From contig JAYPVG010000006.1 of the NCBI GenBank assembly GCA_038134485.1, positions 1 to 64,000 of the forward strand: 64,000 nt of DNA, written 5' to 3'. The position numbers and the translations under genes were made by a program. This DNA is from NORP240 sp038134485 (GTDB lineage Bacteria > Pseudomonadota > Gammaproteobacteria > Pseudomonadales > Pseudohongiellaceae). Positions 47,218 to 56,842 of this stretch are shown here, one piece after another. Within the stretch, counting starts at the first letter, position 1. Every line of letters begins with the position of its first letter. Under the pieces are notes generated by a model. It saw nothing but the letters and a program-made list of their open reading frames with translations. It searched no databases and was not told where the DNA came from.

Positions 47218-48587
47218 TGCAGTCTCCTTACCTGGTCGATAAATTCTTCACCCCGATGTCTGAAATCCCTGAACATGTCAAAACTGGCGCAAGCCGGCGA
47301 CAGTAATACCGCGTCTCCTCGCCTGGACGAGGCGCTGCCCTTGGCGACAGCATCCTGCATATCCGTAGCGAAAAGTACCGGTCCCAGATCACCCAGCATG
47401 TCAGCCAGTTCCTGTGCGGCCGAGCCGATGACTACGGTATTGCTGACATACTTTTGCACGGCGGCTCGAAGGGGGGAAAAATCAGCGCCTTTGCCGACTC
47501 CACCGACTATAAGAATCAATTTGCCGGATATCCGTTCTCCGAGACCTTCGATAGCGGCTACGGTTGCGCCCACATTGGTACCCTTCGAGTCATTGTAATA
47601 ATCAACCTCATCGACCTCGGCTATCCATTGGCAGCGATGCGGCAATCCGACAAAGCCCCGCACTGCATCGACCATCACATCCAGCCTGATATGCAGACAT
47701 TTACCGATTGCCATGGCTGCCAGAACATTAGCGATATTGTGTCGACCAGCAATCTTGATACCGGTCGCGGGCAGCAATTTATGATCCCCATATGCAATCC
47801 ATTCCTGCTCGCCTTCCTGCTTCACTCCGAAAGTGCCAGGCTCCGGCCCACCCATGCCGAATGCCAGCACCTCACCAGTCTGGGGAACCGGAGGTCTGCT
47901 GAACTTGCTATCAAGATTGATAACCACCTTACGTGCTCCGTTAAAAATTCGTTGCTTGGCGCAAAGGTAGTCATCCGGTTTTTCGTATCGATCCATATGG
48001 TCCTCACTGAAGTTCAGCAGTACCGCTACCTCAGCTGCCAACTTGCTGGTTGTCTCCAGTTGAAAACTGGAAAGTTCCAGTATGTAAAGATCTTTTACAG
48101 GTTCTTGCAGTAGGTCGAGAGCGGGCACCGCGCCTTCAGCCTCGAGGTTTCCTCCCAGGCCGTAGCTTATCCCCGCCTTTCTGCAAATCTCCGCCACAAG
48201 GCTTACAACCGTGCTTTTACCGTTCGAGCCGGTCACCGCGACAATGGGCGCCTTGACCACCTGGCTGAACAGGTCTATGTCCCCAGTTATCGGCACACCG
48301 GAATCAATTGCGCTTACTATGGCTTGCTCGCGCAGACTGACGCCGGGACTGACAATCAATTGGCTGGCATTTATCAGGGTAGTCTCGTTGAAAGGTCCCA
48401 ACTCGACCTGTATCCCGGGACAATCAGCTCGCAATCGCTCCAGTCCTGGAGGGTCCTGCCTGCTATCGACAACCGTAAAGCTTTCCCCTTTGCTACGGAG
48501 GTATTTGGCGCATGACAGGCCGGTCTCTCCCAATCCGACGATCACCGCAACTTTTTTACCATCGGTGTTTTTCTCCAATTCGTCCAA
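47214..48587 (-). CDS. murD: UDP-N-acetylmuramoylalanine--D-glutamate ligase
   Basis: Adds D-Glu to UDP-MurNAc-L-Ala. The frame has VAVIVGLGETGLSC at the N-terminus and the ATP loop GSNGKST. The frame is open to an ATG at 48683, but that start overlaps mraY by 88 nt and adds 32 residues with no family similarity, so I place the start at TTG 48587 (LDELEKNTDG), close to the usual length (about 450 aa). No strong SD is seen. The stop overlaps ftsW. Confidence 0.93.
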   Translation of the reverse strand: MDELEKNTDGKKVAVIVGLGETGLSCAKYLRSKGESFTVVDSRQDPPGLERLRADCPGIQVELGPFNETTLINASQLIVSPGVSLREQAIVSAIDSGVPITGDIDLFSQVVKAPIVAVTGSNGKSTVVSLVAEICRKAGISYGLGGNLEAEGAVPALDLLQEPVKDLYILELSSFQLETTSKLAAEVAVLLNFSEDHMDRYEKPDDYLCAKQRIFNGARKVVINLDSKFSRPPVPQTGEVLAFGMGGPEPGTFGVKQEGEQEWIAYGDHKLLPATGIKIAGRHNIANVLAAMAIGKCLHIRLDVMVDAVRGFVGLPHRCQWIAEVDEVDYYNDSKGTNVGATVAAIEGLGERISGKLILIVGGVGKGADFSPLRAAVQKYVSNTVVIGSAAQELADMLGDLGPVLFATDMQDAVAKGSASSRRGDAVLLSPACASFDMFRDFRHRGEEFIDQVRRLQ

Positions 48588-48595
48588 GGTCGCCG

Positions 48596-49678
48596 CTACC
48601 GCAATTTCAATGTCGCAAGTCCGAACAGAACCAGCATTACGGTAATAATCCAAAAGCGCACTATCACCCTGGGCTCCGGCCAACCTTTAAGTTCGAAATG
48701 ATGGTGCAATGGCGCCATGCGAAAAATCCGCTTACCGGTCAGCTTGAACGAAGCTACCTGGAGAATTACTGACACAGTCTCCATGACAAACACTCCACCC
48801 ATAATGAGGAGGATGATTTCATGTCTTGAAACGATTGCCATGGCACCCAGCGAAGCGCCCAGTGCCAACGCTCCGACATCGCCCATGAATACCTGGGCGG
48901 GATACGTGTTAAACCAGAGAAATCCCAAACCAGCCCCCGCCAGGGCTCCTGAAAAAATTACAATCTCACCCGCACCGATTATGTAAGGAATATTCAGGTA
49001 CGCGGAAAAAACCGTATTACCACTCAGATAGCCAATGACTCCCAGGGCGCCTCCAACCATGACCGTAGGAAGAATGGCGAGCCCGTCGAGCCCATCGGTG
49101 AGGTTGACAGCATTGCTGCTGCCAACTATCACAAAGTAGCTGATAACGACGTACAAAAGTCCTACGTCCAGCGCAACGTCCTTGAAAAATGGAACAATAT
49201 AGGCCAGTTCCGCAGGTCCCTGCGCCGACAGATAAAGCCAGACGGAAGCCAGTACGCCAATCACCGACTGCCAAAAATATTTCCATCTTGCTGGTAGACC
49301 AGTTGTATTCTTGCGGAACACCTTGCGATAGTCATCAATCCACCCTATCGCGCCGAACGACAGAGTTACCAGCAGGACGATCCACACGTAGTGATTCTGC
49401 AGATCCGACCAGATAAGTGTGCTGAGAGCGATACAAATAAGAATAAGTGCACCCCCCATAGTGGGAGTGCCCGCTTTGCTGAAATGCGACTCCGGCCCGT
49501 CGTCACGCACCACCTGGCCAATCTGGTGGTAGTTCAGACGGCGTATCATATAAGGACCAATAATGAGGGAGACTCCAAGAGCTGTCAGAACGCTGAATAT
49601 GGTCCTGACGGTGATGTATTGGAGCACTGCGAAATTGCTGTCTATTTGCATCAAGTATTCAGATAACCAGTAAAGCAT
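48596..49678 (-). CDS. mraY: Phospho-N-acetylmuramoyl-pentapeptide transferase MraY
   Basis: A 360-aa membrane enzyme that makes lipid I from UDP-MurNAc-pentapeptide and undecaprenyl phosphate. Catalytic aspartates are in GWIDDYRKV and NAVNLTDGLDGLA, with the metal-binding His cluster MAPLHHHFELKGWPE. Ten helices are expected. Exactly family length (E. coli also 360). It follows murF by 13 nt. Confidence 0.98.
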   Translation of the reverse strand: MLYWLSEYLMQIDSNFAVLQYITVRTIFSVLTALGVSLIIGPYMIRRLNYHQIGQVVRDDGPESHFSKAGTPTMGGALILICIALSTLIWSDLQNHYVWIVLLVTLSFGAIGWIDDYRKVFRKNTTGLPARWKYFWQSVIGVLASVWLYLSAQGPAELAYIVPFFKDVALDVGLLYVVISYFVIVGSSNAVNLTDGLDGLAILPTVMVGGALGVIGYLSGNTVFSAYLNIPYIIGAGEIVIFSGALAGAGLGFLWFNTYPAQVFMGDVGALALGASLGAMAIVSRHEIILLIMGGVFVMETVSVILQVASFKLTGKRIFRMAPLHHHFELKGWPEPRVIVRFWIITVMLVLFGLATLKLR

Positions 49679-49691
49679 AATCTGTCTCTAT

Positions 49692-51059
49692 TTATTGGTG
49701 CTTCGCGCTACCGCTAGCGATTGCAGTTATAATTTCATCAAGGCCCGCGCTGCGGGAGCCCTTAACGAGCAACGTAACGCCTGACCTTAATTTCTCAAGG
49801 CAACAATTTATTGCCGAATCCTTGTCATTGAAATGGCGGGCGCCGGAACCAAATTCCTTGGCGCTCAAGCGAACAAATTCTCCGACTGTCCATAATTCCT
49901 CGATTCCAGATTTCCTGGCATATGCACCCAATTCTGAGTGCGCCTCAGCAGTCGTGGCGCCCAACTCAGCCATGTCACCCGCCAGCAGGATTCGATGTCC
50001 TTCAAATTCGGACAGCACGTCAATAGCCGCCCGGAAGGACTCGGGACTGGCGTTGTAGCTGTCATCTATAACCGTGCCTCCAAGAACATTATCGACTGGA
50101 CTCAGTCGACCTTTCACCGGCTCGATTTTTTGCAATCCTGTCCTCACATGCTCGAGGCCGGCCCCGCTCTCGATTGCCAAGGCTGCTGCTGCCAATGCAT
50201 TGCGGATATTGTGCTTTCCCAGAAGTCCCAGGGTTAGCGTTTCGCTGATGCCATTAGCGGTGAGTCGAAAAGACAGACTGCCATCCGGACTCCGCTGCAC
50301 TTTGTCCGCAAAATAATCTGCACGGGCATCTTGCGTAGAAAAGCCAACTACTTTTCTACTCGCCGCCCTCGCTTTCCAGGTCTTGTAAAATTGATCATCA
50401 CCATTGAGTACCATGATCCCATCATCTCTCAGCCCATCAATGATCTCGCCCTTCGCCTGGGCTACGCCTTCAAGACTGCCAAACCCCTCTATGTGAGCAC
50501 TGGCGGCGTTGGTAATCAGCGCAACATCTGGCTTTACCAGTCCTGTACTGTAGGCAATTTCCCCGGCGCTACTGGCACCCATTTCGATCACCCCAAATTC
50601 ATGCTCGGCACATATCTCAAGTAATGTAAGAGGCACCCCTATCGAGTTATTGAGGTTCCCGCGGGTAACATGCGTCGGACCTACCTTTTCCAGAATACTA
50701 CCGGTCATTTCCTTTACCGTTGTCTTACCCTGGCTTCCAGTAATCGCTATCAGCCTGGCCCTGGCAGCCAATCGGTTCATCATGGCAATCTGACCGAGCG
50801 CCGATGTGGTGTCTCCAATCAGTACCTGAGGAATACCAATCTCACTCAGCCTGCTCACTATCGCAGCGCAGGCACCTCTTGCAATTGCCTCTCCGAGAAA
50901 ATCATTGCCATCGAAGCGGTCGCCTTCGATTGCGAGAAAGAGATCGCCCGGACGCAGAGTCCTGGAGTCGATGGATAGCGCACTAAACTCGAGATCTTTC
51001 CCATGCAGTTGGCCACCCAACCGATCAGCGACGCTGCGCAATCCCATGGCGTGGATCAC
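49692..51059 (-). CDS. murF: UDP-MurNAc-tripeptide--D-Ala-D-Ala ligase
   Basis: Adds D-Ala-D-Ala to UDP-MurNAc-tripeptide, finishing the soluble precursor. A 455-aa Mur ligase with ATP loop GSQGKTTVKEM and the domain 3 segment DDSYNASPESFRAAI. The start is GTG at 51059, overlapping the murE stop by one base and preceded by AAGGA at good distance; an internal ATG at 51047 is possible. Confidence 0.97.
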   Translation of the reverse strand: MIHAMGLRSVADRLGGQLHGKDLEFSALSIDSRTLRPGDLFLAIEGDRFDGNDFLGEAIARGACAAIVSRLSEIGIPQVLIGDTTSALGQIAMMNRLAARARLIAITGSQGKTTVKEMTGSILEKVGPTHVTRGNLNNSIGVPLTLLEICAEHEFGVIEMGASSAGEIAYSTGLVKPDVALITNAASAHIEGFGSLEGVAQAKGEIIDGLRDDGIMVLNGDDQFYKTWKARAASRKVVGFSTQDARADYFADKVQRSPDGSLSFRLTANGISETLTLGLLGKHNIRNALAAAALAIESGAGLEHVRTGLQKIEPVKGRLSPVDNVLGGTVIDDSYNASPESFRAAIDVLSEFEGHRILLAGDMAELGATTAEAHSELGAYARKSGIEELWTVGEFVRLSAKEFGSGARHFNDKDSAINCCLEKLRSGVTLLVKGSRSAGLDEIITAIASGSAKHQ

Positions 51060-52618
51060 TATTCTTTGTCCTTATCTCGATTCGAGTCACACCGCTTCTG
51101 CAATTCCAGCCTTACCTGATTGGCATCGCTGAAGACGGTTCTACGACCACCGATATCCTGATAATTTTCATGTCCTTTGCCTGCTACGAGCACAATATCT
51201 TCAGGTCCGGCGCTTTCGATAGCGAACCGTATTGCCCGAGCTCGATCTCTAATCACACTGACATTCGAGGATTCTTCAATGCCGGAGAGAATGTGTTTGA
51301 CTATCTCCTCACCGCTTTCTTTTCGGGGATTGTCATCTGTAATTATCAATTTGTTGGCGTAAGCCTGAGCAATTTCCCCCATCAAGGGACGCTTGCCCCG
51401 GTCCCGATTGCCGCCGCAACCGAACACGCACCAGACCTTACCGTCAAAGTGATCCCTGATCGCGGTAAGAGCGCTTTTGAGCCCGTCTGGTGTGTGGGCA
51501 TAGTCGACTATGCACGTTAATTCATCGCTGCTGCCGATGATCTCCATGCGCCCAACCACGGGTTTCAGATTTGAAATACGCGCGAACAAATTTTTTATAT
51601 CAACCGTTCCTGATTTCTCAAAAAAGCTTATGAGAGTCGTCAGTGCGGCCAGCACATTACTTATGTTGAAATAACCAAACAGCGGACAACTGATTGACCC
51701 TTTTCCATATGGAGTGACTATTTCGGCAGTGAATCCATGTCGGTCGAGTTGAATGCTTTTAGCATAAACCGTCGCGGTATGATTGCTCAGGCTATAAGTG
51801 AAAACCTTCACTTCCCTCGAAAGGACATCCATCATATACAGCCCATAGCTGTCATCAATATTTATTATTGCCGAACGCAGATCAGAGCTAAGGAAAAGTT
51901 TACGCTTGTTGTCAGCATAATTTTCCATACTGTCGTGGTAATCAAGGTGGTCACGGGACAGATTGGTAAAAATGGCAGTATCGAATCTCACCGCTTCAAC
52001 ACGATGCTGGTGAAGACCCACCGAGGACACTTCCATCACAACGCTTTGCATTCCACCCTTTTGCATTTCTGCAAGGGCTTTCTGGGTAACCACAGCATCA
52101 GGGGTTGTATGCTGTGATTCTTTTAAATCATTGTATCTTCCGATACCGAGTGTGCCGATCAGTCCAGTCGGCTTGCCGGTGGCCTCCAGTATCTGGGCAA
52201 TAAAGTGGCTGCAACTGGTTTTTCCATTGGTCCCGGTGATACCAATAACCGACATAGTTTCACTGGATTTTCCATAGAAGCGGCCTGCCACTTCGCTGAT
52301 CTTGCTGGCCAAATTGTCGACCGCAATGATCGGCACACCTCCACGAATTTCGATGCCCTGCCATTTACCGCCGGATTCCGCCAGTACCGCGACCACTCCG
52401 GACCCAATTGCCTCGTCTATATACTCTCGGGCATCGTGATTAAGACCAAAGCAGGCGATGAATAGATCGCCTGACCGCAATAGCCGGCTATCCATGTTGA
52501 CTCCGGTTACTCGCCTGTCCAACAAGGGTCTATGAGATTCTGGCAATTCCACCAGTCCATCAATCAGATCGGTCAGGAGTCGACTGTTAGGTACTTCTTC
52601 AGCAGTATTAGAAACCAT
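51059..52618 (-). CDS. murE: UDP-MurNAc-L-Ala-D-Glu--meso-DAP ligase
   Basis: Adds meso-diaminopimelate to the stem. A 519-aa ligase with ATP loop GITGTNGKTSC and the meso-DAP-specific DNPRKE motif in IITDDNPRKESGEE, so the wall has DAP rather than lysine. It starts 3 nt after the ftsI stop, so the two genes are translated together. Slightly longer than the E. coli enzyme (495 aa). Confidence 0.97.
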   Translation of the reverse strand: MVSNTAEEVPNSRLLTDLIDGLVELPESHRPLLDRRVTGVNMDSRLLRSGDLFIACFGLNHDAREYIDEAIGSGVVAVLAESGGKWQGIEIRGGVPIIAVDNLASKISEVAGRFYGKSSETMSVIGITGTNGKTSCSHFIAQILEATGKPTGLIGTLGIGRYNDLKESQHTTPDAVVTQKALAEMQKGGMQSVVMEVSSVGLHQHRVEAVRFDTAIFTNLSRDHLDYHDSMENYADNKRKLFLSSDLRSAIINIDDSYGLYMMDVLSREVKVFTYSLSNHTATVYAKSIQLDRHGFTAEIVTPYGKGSISCPLFGYFNISNVLAALTTLISFFEKSGTVDIKNLFARISNLKPVVGRMEIIGSSDELTCIVDYAHTPDGLKSALTAIRDHFDGKVWCVFGCGGNRDRGKRPLMGEIAQAYANKLIITDDNPRKESGEEIVKHILSGIEESSNVSVIRDRARAIRFAIESAGPEDIVLVAGKGHENYQDIGGRRTVFSDANQVRLELQKRCDSNRDKDKE

Positions 52619-52621
52619 AAA

Positions 52622-54349
52622 TCAGGTTGGACCTCTATGAGTCTCTCCTTCAGCGGCAAAATTATCCGGCGGCACATTGAGTAAGCGCATGGCGCCAGAC
52701 ACGATTCGTGAGAAAACCGGCGCAGCGACCTGACCACCGTAGTGTTCCTCGCCTTTGGGTTCGTTAACTACCACCACCACGACAATTTCCGGCCTGGTAG
52801 CCGGGGCCATGCCAACGAATAGCGAATTGTGATTGTCTTCTTGATAGCCGTGTTCACTGAAGACTCTCGCTGTTCCAGTTTTGCCGGCGACGGAATAGAA
52901 AGGAACTCTCGCGTCACCAGCATTGCCTCCTCTGGCGGGGTCAACGACCGTTTCCAGCATCGCTCTCACCTGCCGTGCGATAGTCGGACTGAGCACCTGG
53001 TCTCTCGGCAGAGCAGCAACTTCATCTGCATTGAGCTTGATTAGAGAGATAGGCTTACGAATCCCATCGTCAGCCAGAACGGAGTAGGCTTCCGCCAGCT
53101 GCAGGGCGGTGGAATTCAGACCGTAACCAAACGAAAGTGTAGCAGTTTCAATTCGGCTCCAGCCGTTTCTAATCGGTGGCAGAACGCCTCCTCGTTCGCC
53201 GGGAAAACCACTGCCGGTAGTTTCACCGAATCCCACCCGCGACAACATGTCTCTTAAGTAATCTGGTCCTAACTGCAATGCGATCTTGGCGGATCCGACA
53301 TTACTCGATTTCGTTATAATTTTTTCCAGTGACAGGACTCCGTAATTCAGACTGTCTCGCACCTCATATCCGCTTACCATCATCCAGCCACCGGTATCAA
53401 TTTCGGTACCGCGCTCATAAAGTCCGCTCTCAAGGGCAGCTGCGATGGTAAACGCCTTGACTGTTGATCCGGGCTCAAAGACGTCGGTCATTGCTCTATT
53501 GCGTAGTGCGTCAAAATCCCCAATATTGGCCCTGTTGTTGGGGTTGTAGGACGGCTGATTTACTACCGCGAGTACCTCGCCAGTCTGCACATCCAGAACC
53601 ACCGCAGTTGCAGATCTGGCTCTTCTTTTGACGAACTCCTCTTTAAGCTCCCGATATGCCAGATTCTGAATTCTGGCATCAATACTCAACTGCAGGTTTT
53701 TGCCCGGAGCTGCGGTTTCGAGAATCGCCAATTCTTCTATGATGTTTTCTCGTCGATCTTTCATGACGCGTCGTTGGCCTGGTTTACCGCTGAGCCAGCC
53801 GTTGTAAGCCAGTTCGAGACCTTCCTGTCCCCGATCGTCAATATTGGTGAAACCAATCAAATGAGCGGTTGCCTCACCCTGAGGGTAAAAGCGCTGGTAT
53901 TCCTGCTGCGCATTGACACCCGGGATATTCAGGGACAGCACAGTATCGGCTTCATCGGGAGAGACGCGTCGTTTCACATACATAAACCCCCGAGAGGCAT
54001 TGGCGCCGACATTGTTGGCCAGCACCTGGGGGTTCAAGTCCATAAACTCAGCAAGTCTGTTAATAGATTCGGGATCGCTGATTATCTGGCGAGGATCCAG
54101 CGATATTGATTTGACTGGCGTGCTAACTGCAAGAGGCTCACCATTACGATCGGTAATTATCCCACGATGCGCAACGATAGGTTCTGAACGAATCGTTCTT
54201 GCATCACCCTGGTACTGCAAAAAATCCCGCTCGATGATATGAAGGGTGCCTACCTTCCAGCCAATTACTCCTAAACAAAGTGTCAAGGTAAAATGGACTA
54301 AATAAAGCCGCCAGGCCGCAACGCCCCTTTTATTCTCTCGCTTGCTCAT
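52622..54349 (-). CDS. ftsI: Septal transpeptidase FtsI (PBP3)
   Basis: A class B penicillin-binding protein of 575 aa. The N-terminal anchor is at about residues 12-32, and the pedestal domain has VAHRGIITDRNGEPLAVSTPVKSI. Catalytic motifs are STVK in EPGSTVKAFT, SSN in KSSNVGSAK and KTG in AGKTGTARVF. It cross-links septal peptidoglycan with FtsW. It overlaps ftsL by 20 nt. Confidence 0.97.
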   Translation of the reverse strand: MSKRENKRGVAAWRLYLVHFTLTLCLGVIGWKVGTLHIIERDFLQYQGDARTIRSEPIVAHRGIITDRNGEPLAVSTPVKSISLDPRQIISDPESINRLAEFMDLNPQVLANNVGANASRGFMYVKRRVSPDEADTVLSLNIPGVNAQQEYQRFYPQGEATAHLIGFTNIDDRGQEGLELAYNGWLSGKPGQRRVMKDRRENIIEELAILETAAPGKNLQLSIDARIQNLAYRELKEEFVKRRARSATAVVLDVQTGEVLAVVNQPSYNPNNRANIGDFDALRNRAMTDVFEPGSTVKAFTIAAALESGLYERGTEIDTGGWMMVSGYEVRDSLNYGVLSLEKIITKSSNVGSAKIALQLGPDYLRDMLSRVGFGETTGSGFPGERGGVLPPIRNGWSRIETATLSFGYGLNSTALQLAEAYSVLADDGIRKPISLIKLNADEVAALPRDQVLSPTIARQVRAMLETVVDPARGGNAGDARVPFYSVAGKTGTARVFSEHGYQEDNHNSLFVGMAPATRPEIVVVVVVNEPKGEEHYGGQVAAPVFSRIVSGAMRLLNVPPDNFAAEGETHRGPT

Positions 54350-54692
54350 TGGCCACCATCACGATGTTTTCAATATCAGGAATTTGCATACTTAACAGTT
54401 CTTTTGCTTTCTGTTCTACGCGACCACCAAGGCCCAATGTGCTCTGCTCTATCAGCAACTGTCCCCATTCCACATCAATTTCATTGGCCCGATCACGCTG
54501 TACCTGCAATTCATTGAACAATGCCCGATCTCGATGGGTGAGGTACACCACCGTTATCCCGGATGCCAGAACTAATCCCAGAAGAATAAACATCTGCAGT
54601 GTCGCGCCTCGCCCCAGACCCAGCCACGTCAGGACGGAGACCGGTTGCCGAGAGGCGCTGAATCCGCGATTGTTTCTGCCGGCTGCACTCAT
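54330..54692 (-). CDS. ftsL: Cell division protein FtsL
   Basis: A 120-aa bitopic protein. Cytosolic Arg-rich N-terminus, one helix at about 34-54 (LQMFILLGLVLASGITVVYL) and a periplasmic leucine-zipper coiled coil that pairs with FtsB. Family members share little sequence, so the call rests on size, topology and position between rsmH and ftsI. It forms the trigger complex for FtsWI. Confidence 0.9.
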   Translation of the reverse strand: MSAAGRNNRGFSASRQPVSVLTWLGLGRGATLQMFILLGLVLASGITVVYLTHRDRALFNELQVQRDRANEIDVEWGQLLIEQSTLGLGGRVEQKAKELLSMQIPDIENIVMVANEQARE

Positions 54693-54713
54693 TTTCCAGA
54701 CCCCTCTCCGCTC

Positions 54714-55649
54714 TCAGGCAATACGCTGAGCGACGCGCATGATTGCACTTCTTGACCTGGGATTAGCCTCAATCTCACCCGTGTCCGGTCGAACCGCTTT
54801 ACCCACACTTTTCATTTTTGGCTGCAATTGACTGTATGTGATCGGCAAATCCCTCGGAAAGCTATCCCCTTTTGTCTGCAAGGATATGAAATTCTTAACT
54901 ATTTTATCTTCGAGCGAATGAAAGCTGATTACTACCAGGCGACCCCCGATACGGAGCACTCGCAATGACTGCTCGAGTGCCTGTCTGAGGGCTTCCAATT
55001 CTTCGTTGATGAAAATCCGAATTCCCTGAAACGCCCTTGTCGCCGGATGCTTGTCTCGCTCCCACCGTGGGTGGGCGTGCCTGACAATATCCGCCAATCT
55101 GCCCGTTGAAGTAATCGGTCGCTCTTTTCTGGCGCTAACTATCGCTTTGGCTATACGTCGGGCATAACGCTCCTCACCGAAGCTCTTGAGGACTTCGGCA
55201 ATGTCGCTTTCCCTGGCAGAATTCAACCAATCTGCGGCACTGGTGCCAGAGGCCTGATCCATCCGCATATCCAGCGGTCCGTCATGCTGAAAGCTGAATC
55301 CCCGACTGGCATCATCGAGTTGGGGCGAAGAGACGCCTAGGTCGAGCAAAATCCCGCTTGTCTTGCCAGTCACTCCGCTGGCTTCCGCGAAGCGCTCAAG
55401 GTTTGCGAAACTTTCGTGTGCAATTGTGAAACGGGAATCTGCCAGGGCGAGTTGCCGTGCCTCACAAATCGCCGTCGGGTCACGATCCATCGAAAACAAT
55501 CTGCCGCTTTCTGTAAGCCTCCCGAGAATCTGTCGCGAATGACCGCCTCGACCGAAGGTAGCATCAATATAGATGCCACTATCATCAATCAGCAGTGAAT
55601 CCACGGCCTGTTCAAGGAGTACGCTTTTATGCACCAATCCTTCACTCAT
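54714..55649 (-). CDS. rsmH: 16S rRNA (C1402) N4-methyltransferase RsmH
   Basis: A 311-aa SAM-dependent methyltransferase acting on C1402 of 16S rRNA in the P site. It has HKSVLLEQAVDSLL at the N-terminus, the SAM loop YIDATFGRGGHSRQIL, and the C-terminal segment RSRSAIMRVAQRIA. It is the second gene of the dcw cluster, 12 nt after mraZ. Family length. Confidence 0.98.
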   Translation of the reverse strand: MSEGLVHKSVLLEQAVDSLLIDDSGIYIDATFGRGGHSRQILGRLTESGRLFSMDRDPTAICEARQLALADSRFTIAHESFANLERFAEASGVTGKTSGILLDLGVSSPQLDDASRGFSFQHDGPLDMRMDQASGTSAADWLNSARESDIAEVLKSFGEERYARRIAKAIVSARKERPITSTGRLADIVRHAHPRWERDKHPATRAFQGIRIFINEELEALRQALEQSLRVLRIGGRLVVISFHSLEDKIVKNFISLQTKGDSFPRDLPITYSQLQPKMKSVGKAVRPDTGEIEANPRSRSAIMRVAQRIA

Positions 55650-55661
55650 AGTGCCATTCTT

Positions 55662-56117
55662 CTATAGCGACAGAGACTGAAGATCTTCGGGAAGTTCGCT
55701 GTCATTGTCGGATTCTGCGAGCCACTGCTCTCGCTGACTGGTCCAGCTATCCAGATCCCAGAGCTCCAATTTCTTGCCCTGGCCGATCAAGGCAACATGC
55801 TTTTGCAGTCCGGCATAATCGCGCAGCGCCTGAGGCAAGAGTATTCGGCCGCTGTTATCTAGCTCGAGGTCGGTAGCATGGCCGATCAACAGGCGCTGCA
55901 CACGTCGGGATGTAGGATTGAAGCTGGGAAGGGACTCGATTTTGCGCTGGATCTCTTCCCATTCATGAACGGGATATAACAGCAAACACCGGGCGCTAGT
56001 GTCGATTGTCGCCACCAGGTGACCGCCGCACTGACTCTGCAGTTGATCCCGATACCGCGCTGGCATAGCCATCCGGCCCTTGGCATCAAGGTTAATGGTA
56101 TTTACACCTCGAAACAC
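55662..56117 (-). CDS. mraZ: Transcriptional regulator MraZ
   Basis: A 151-aa DNA-binding protein with two AbrB-like half domains; the N-terminal half reads MFRGVNTINLDAKGRMAMPARYRD. It forms ring-shaped oligomers that bind spaced TGGG boxes and lower dcw expression. The start is GTG at 56117 with GGGGAAAG upstream. Candidate TGGG boxes lie 50-94 nt in front of it. First gene of the cluster. Confidence 0.97.
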   Translation of the reverse strand: MFRGVNTINLDAKGRMAMPARYRDQLQSQCGGHLVATIDTSARCLLLYPVHEWEEIQRKIESLPSFNPTSRRVQRLLIGHATDLELDNSGRILLPQALRDYAGLQKHVALIGQGKKLELWDLDSWTSQREQWLAESDNDSELPEDLQSLSL

Positions 56118-56417
56118 AGCTTTCCCCGCAGTCGTTTTTGCTGATTTTACTGGCGGGATTTATTTACCCACCAGCATCCCACTGGAGTGCAAATTTTCCC
56201 ACTTTTTCCCACTTTGAGACACTATAGGAGCAGCCTCGCCCAAGTGCAAGCATTATTTTAAGGTTCACTAAAGAATTGGCCGGTTGCCGACGATATAGTG
56301 CTGAATGGCCTGGGATAATACTCTTGGAGTGCTTGATCTCGACCCATGACGGCCAAGGGGAGCAGATAGCAAACATTCCCGACGCAACTGAGCTGCAGTC
56401 GGCAATGGGCAGAAAAA
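56118..56417. other. mraZ-rnpB intergenic region
   Basis: About 300 bases with no gene between mraZ and the 3' end of rnpB. The part nearest mraZ has the TGGG boxes; the dcw promoter should lie within or just upstream of them. The rest shows no recognisable element apart from the T run that ends rnpB at about 56412-56418. Confidence 0.6.
56167..56211 (-). promoter_or_regulatory. Four phased TGGG boxes (MraZ binding region)
   Basis: Read on the minus strand, TGGG occurs at plus positions 56211-56208, 56201-56198, 56181-56178 and 56170-56167. The spacings are 10, 20 and 11 nt, so all four face one side of the helix. MraZ in E. coli recognises TGGGN repeats with 5-nt spacers. A fifth copy is missing at the 56188 position. 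Confidence 0.72.
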
Positions 56418-56779
56418 CTGAGTCAGCCTGTAAGCCGGGTTCTGTCGTGGACAGTTATTCATCTAAAGTCTGCGTCGCCACAGACCTCTAGCAGCCTACC
56501 CGAATCCAGTGCGAGCCACACCATGGGATTCCTATTTGGCCTTGCTCCGGGTGGGGTTTACCTAGCCGCGAACTGTTGCCAGTCGCGCGGTGCGCTCTTA
56601 CCGCACCATTTCACCCTTACCCATTACCTTTCTCAAGGAAACGGGCGGTATACTTTCTGTTGCACTTTCCGTGGGTTCACACCCCCCAGGCGTTACCTGG
56701 CACCCTGCTCTGCGGAGCCCGGACTTTCCTCTCCCCGTGCCCTGGCAGGGCGACAGACAGCAACTGTCCAGCTGACTCA
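56418..56779 (-). ncRNA. rnpB: RNase P RNA (class A)
   Basis: The reverse complement closely matches the E. coli M1 RNA core. Near the 5' end is GAGGAAAGTCCGGGCTCC-like sequence, then GGTGCCAGGTAACGCCTGG, GGTAAGGGTGAAATGGTGCG and the 3' part ACAGAACCCGGCTTACAG. The 5' strand GAGTCAGC and 3' strand GCTGACTC pair to form helix P1. Ends are judged from P1, so they may be off by a few bases. The T run after the 3' end acts as terminator. It processes tRNA 5' leaders. Location between mraZ and rsmI as in Pseudomonas. Confidence 0.96.
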
Positions 56780-56842
56780 GGCCCAGTGTATTGCAGTTGC
56801 AGGGGGTTCTCAACCATGTCGGCACGCGGGTGCCAACCGAGT

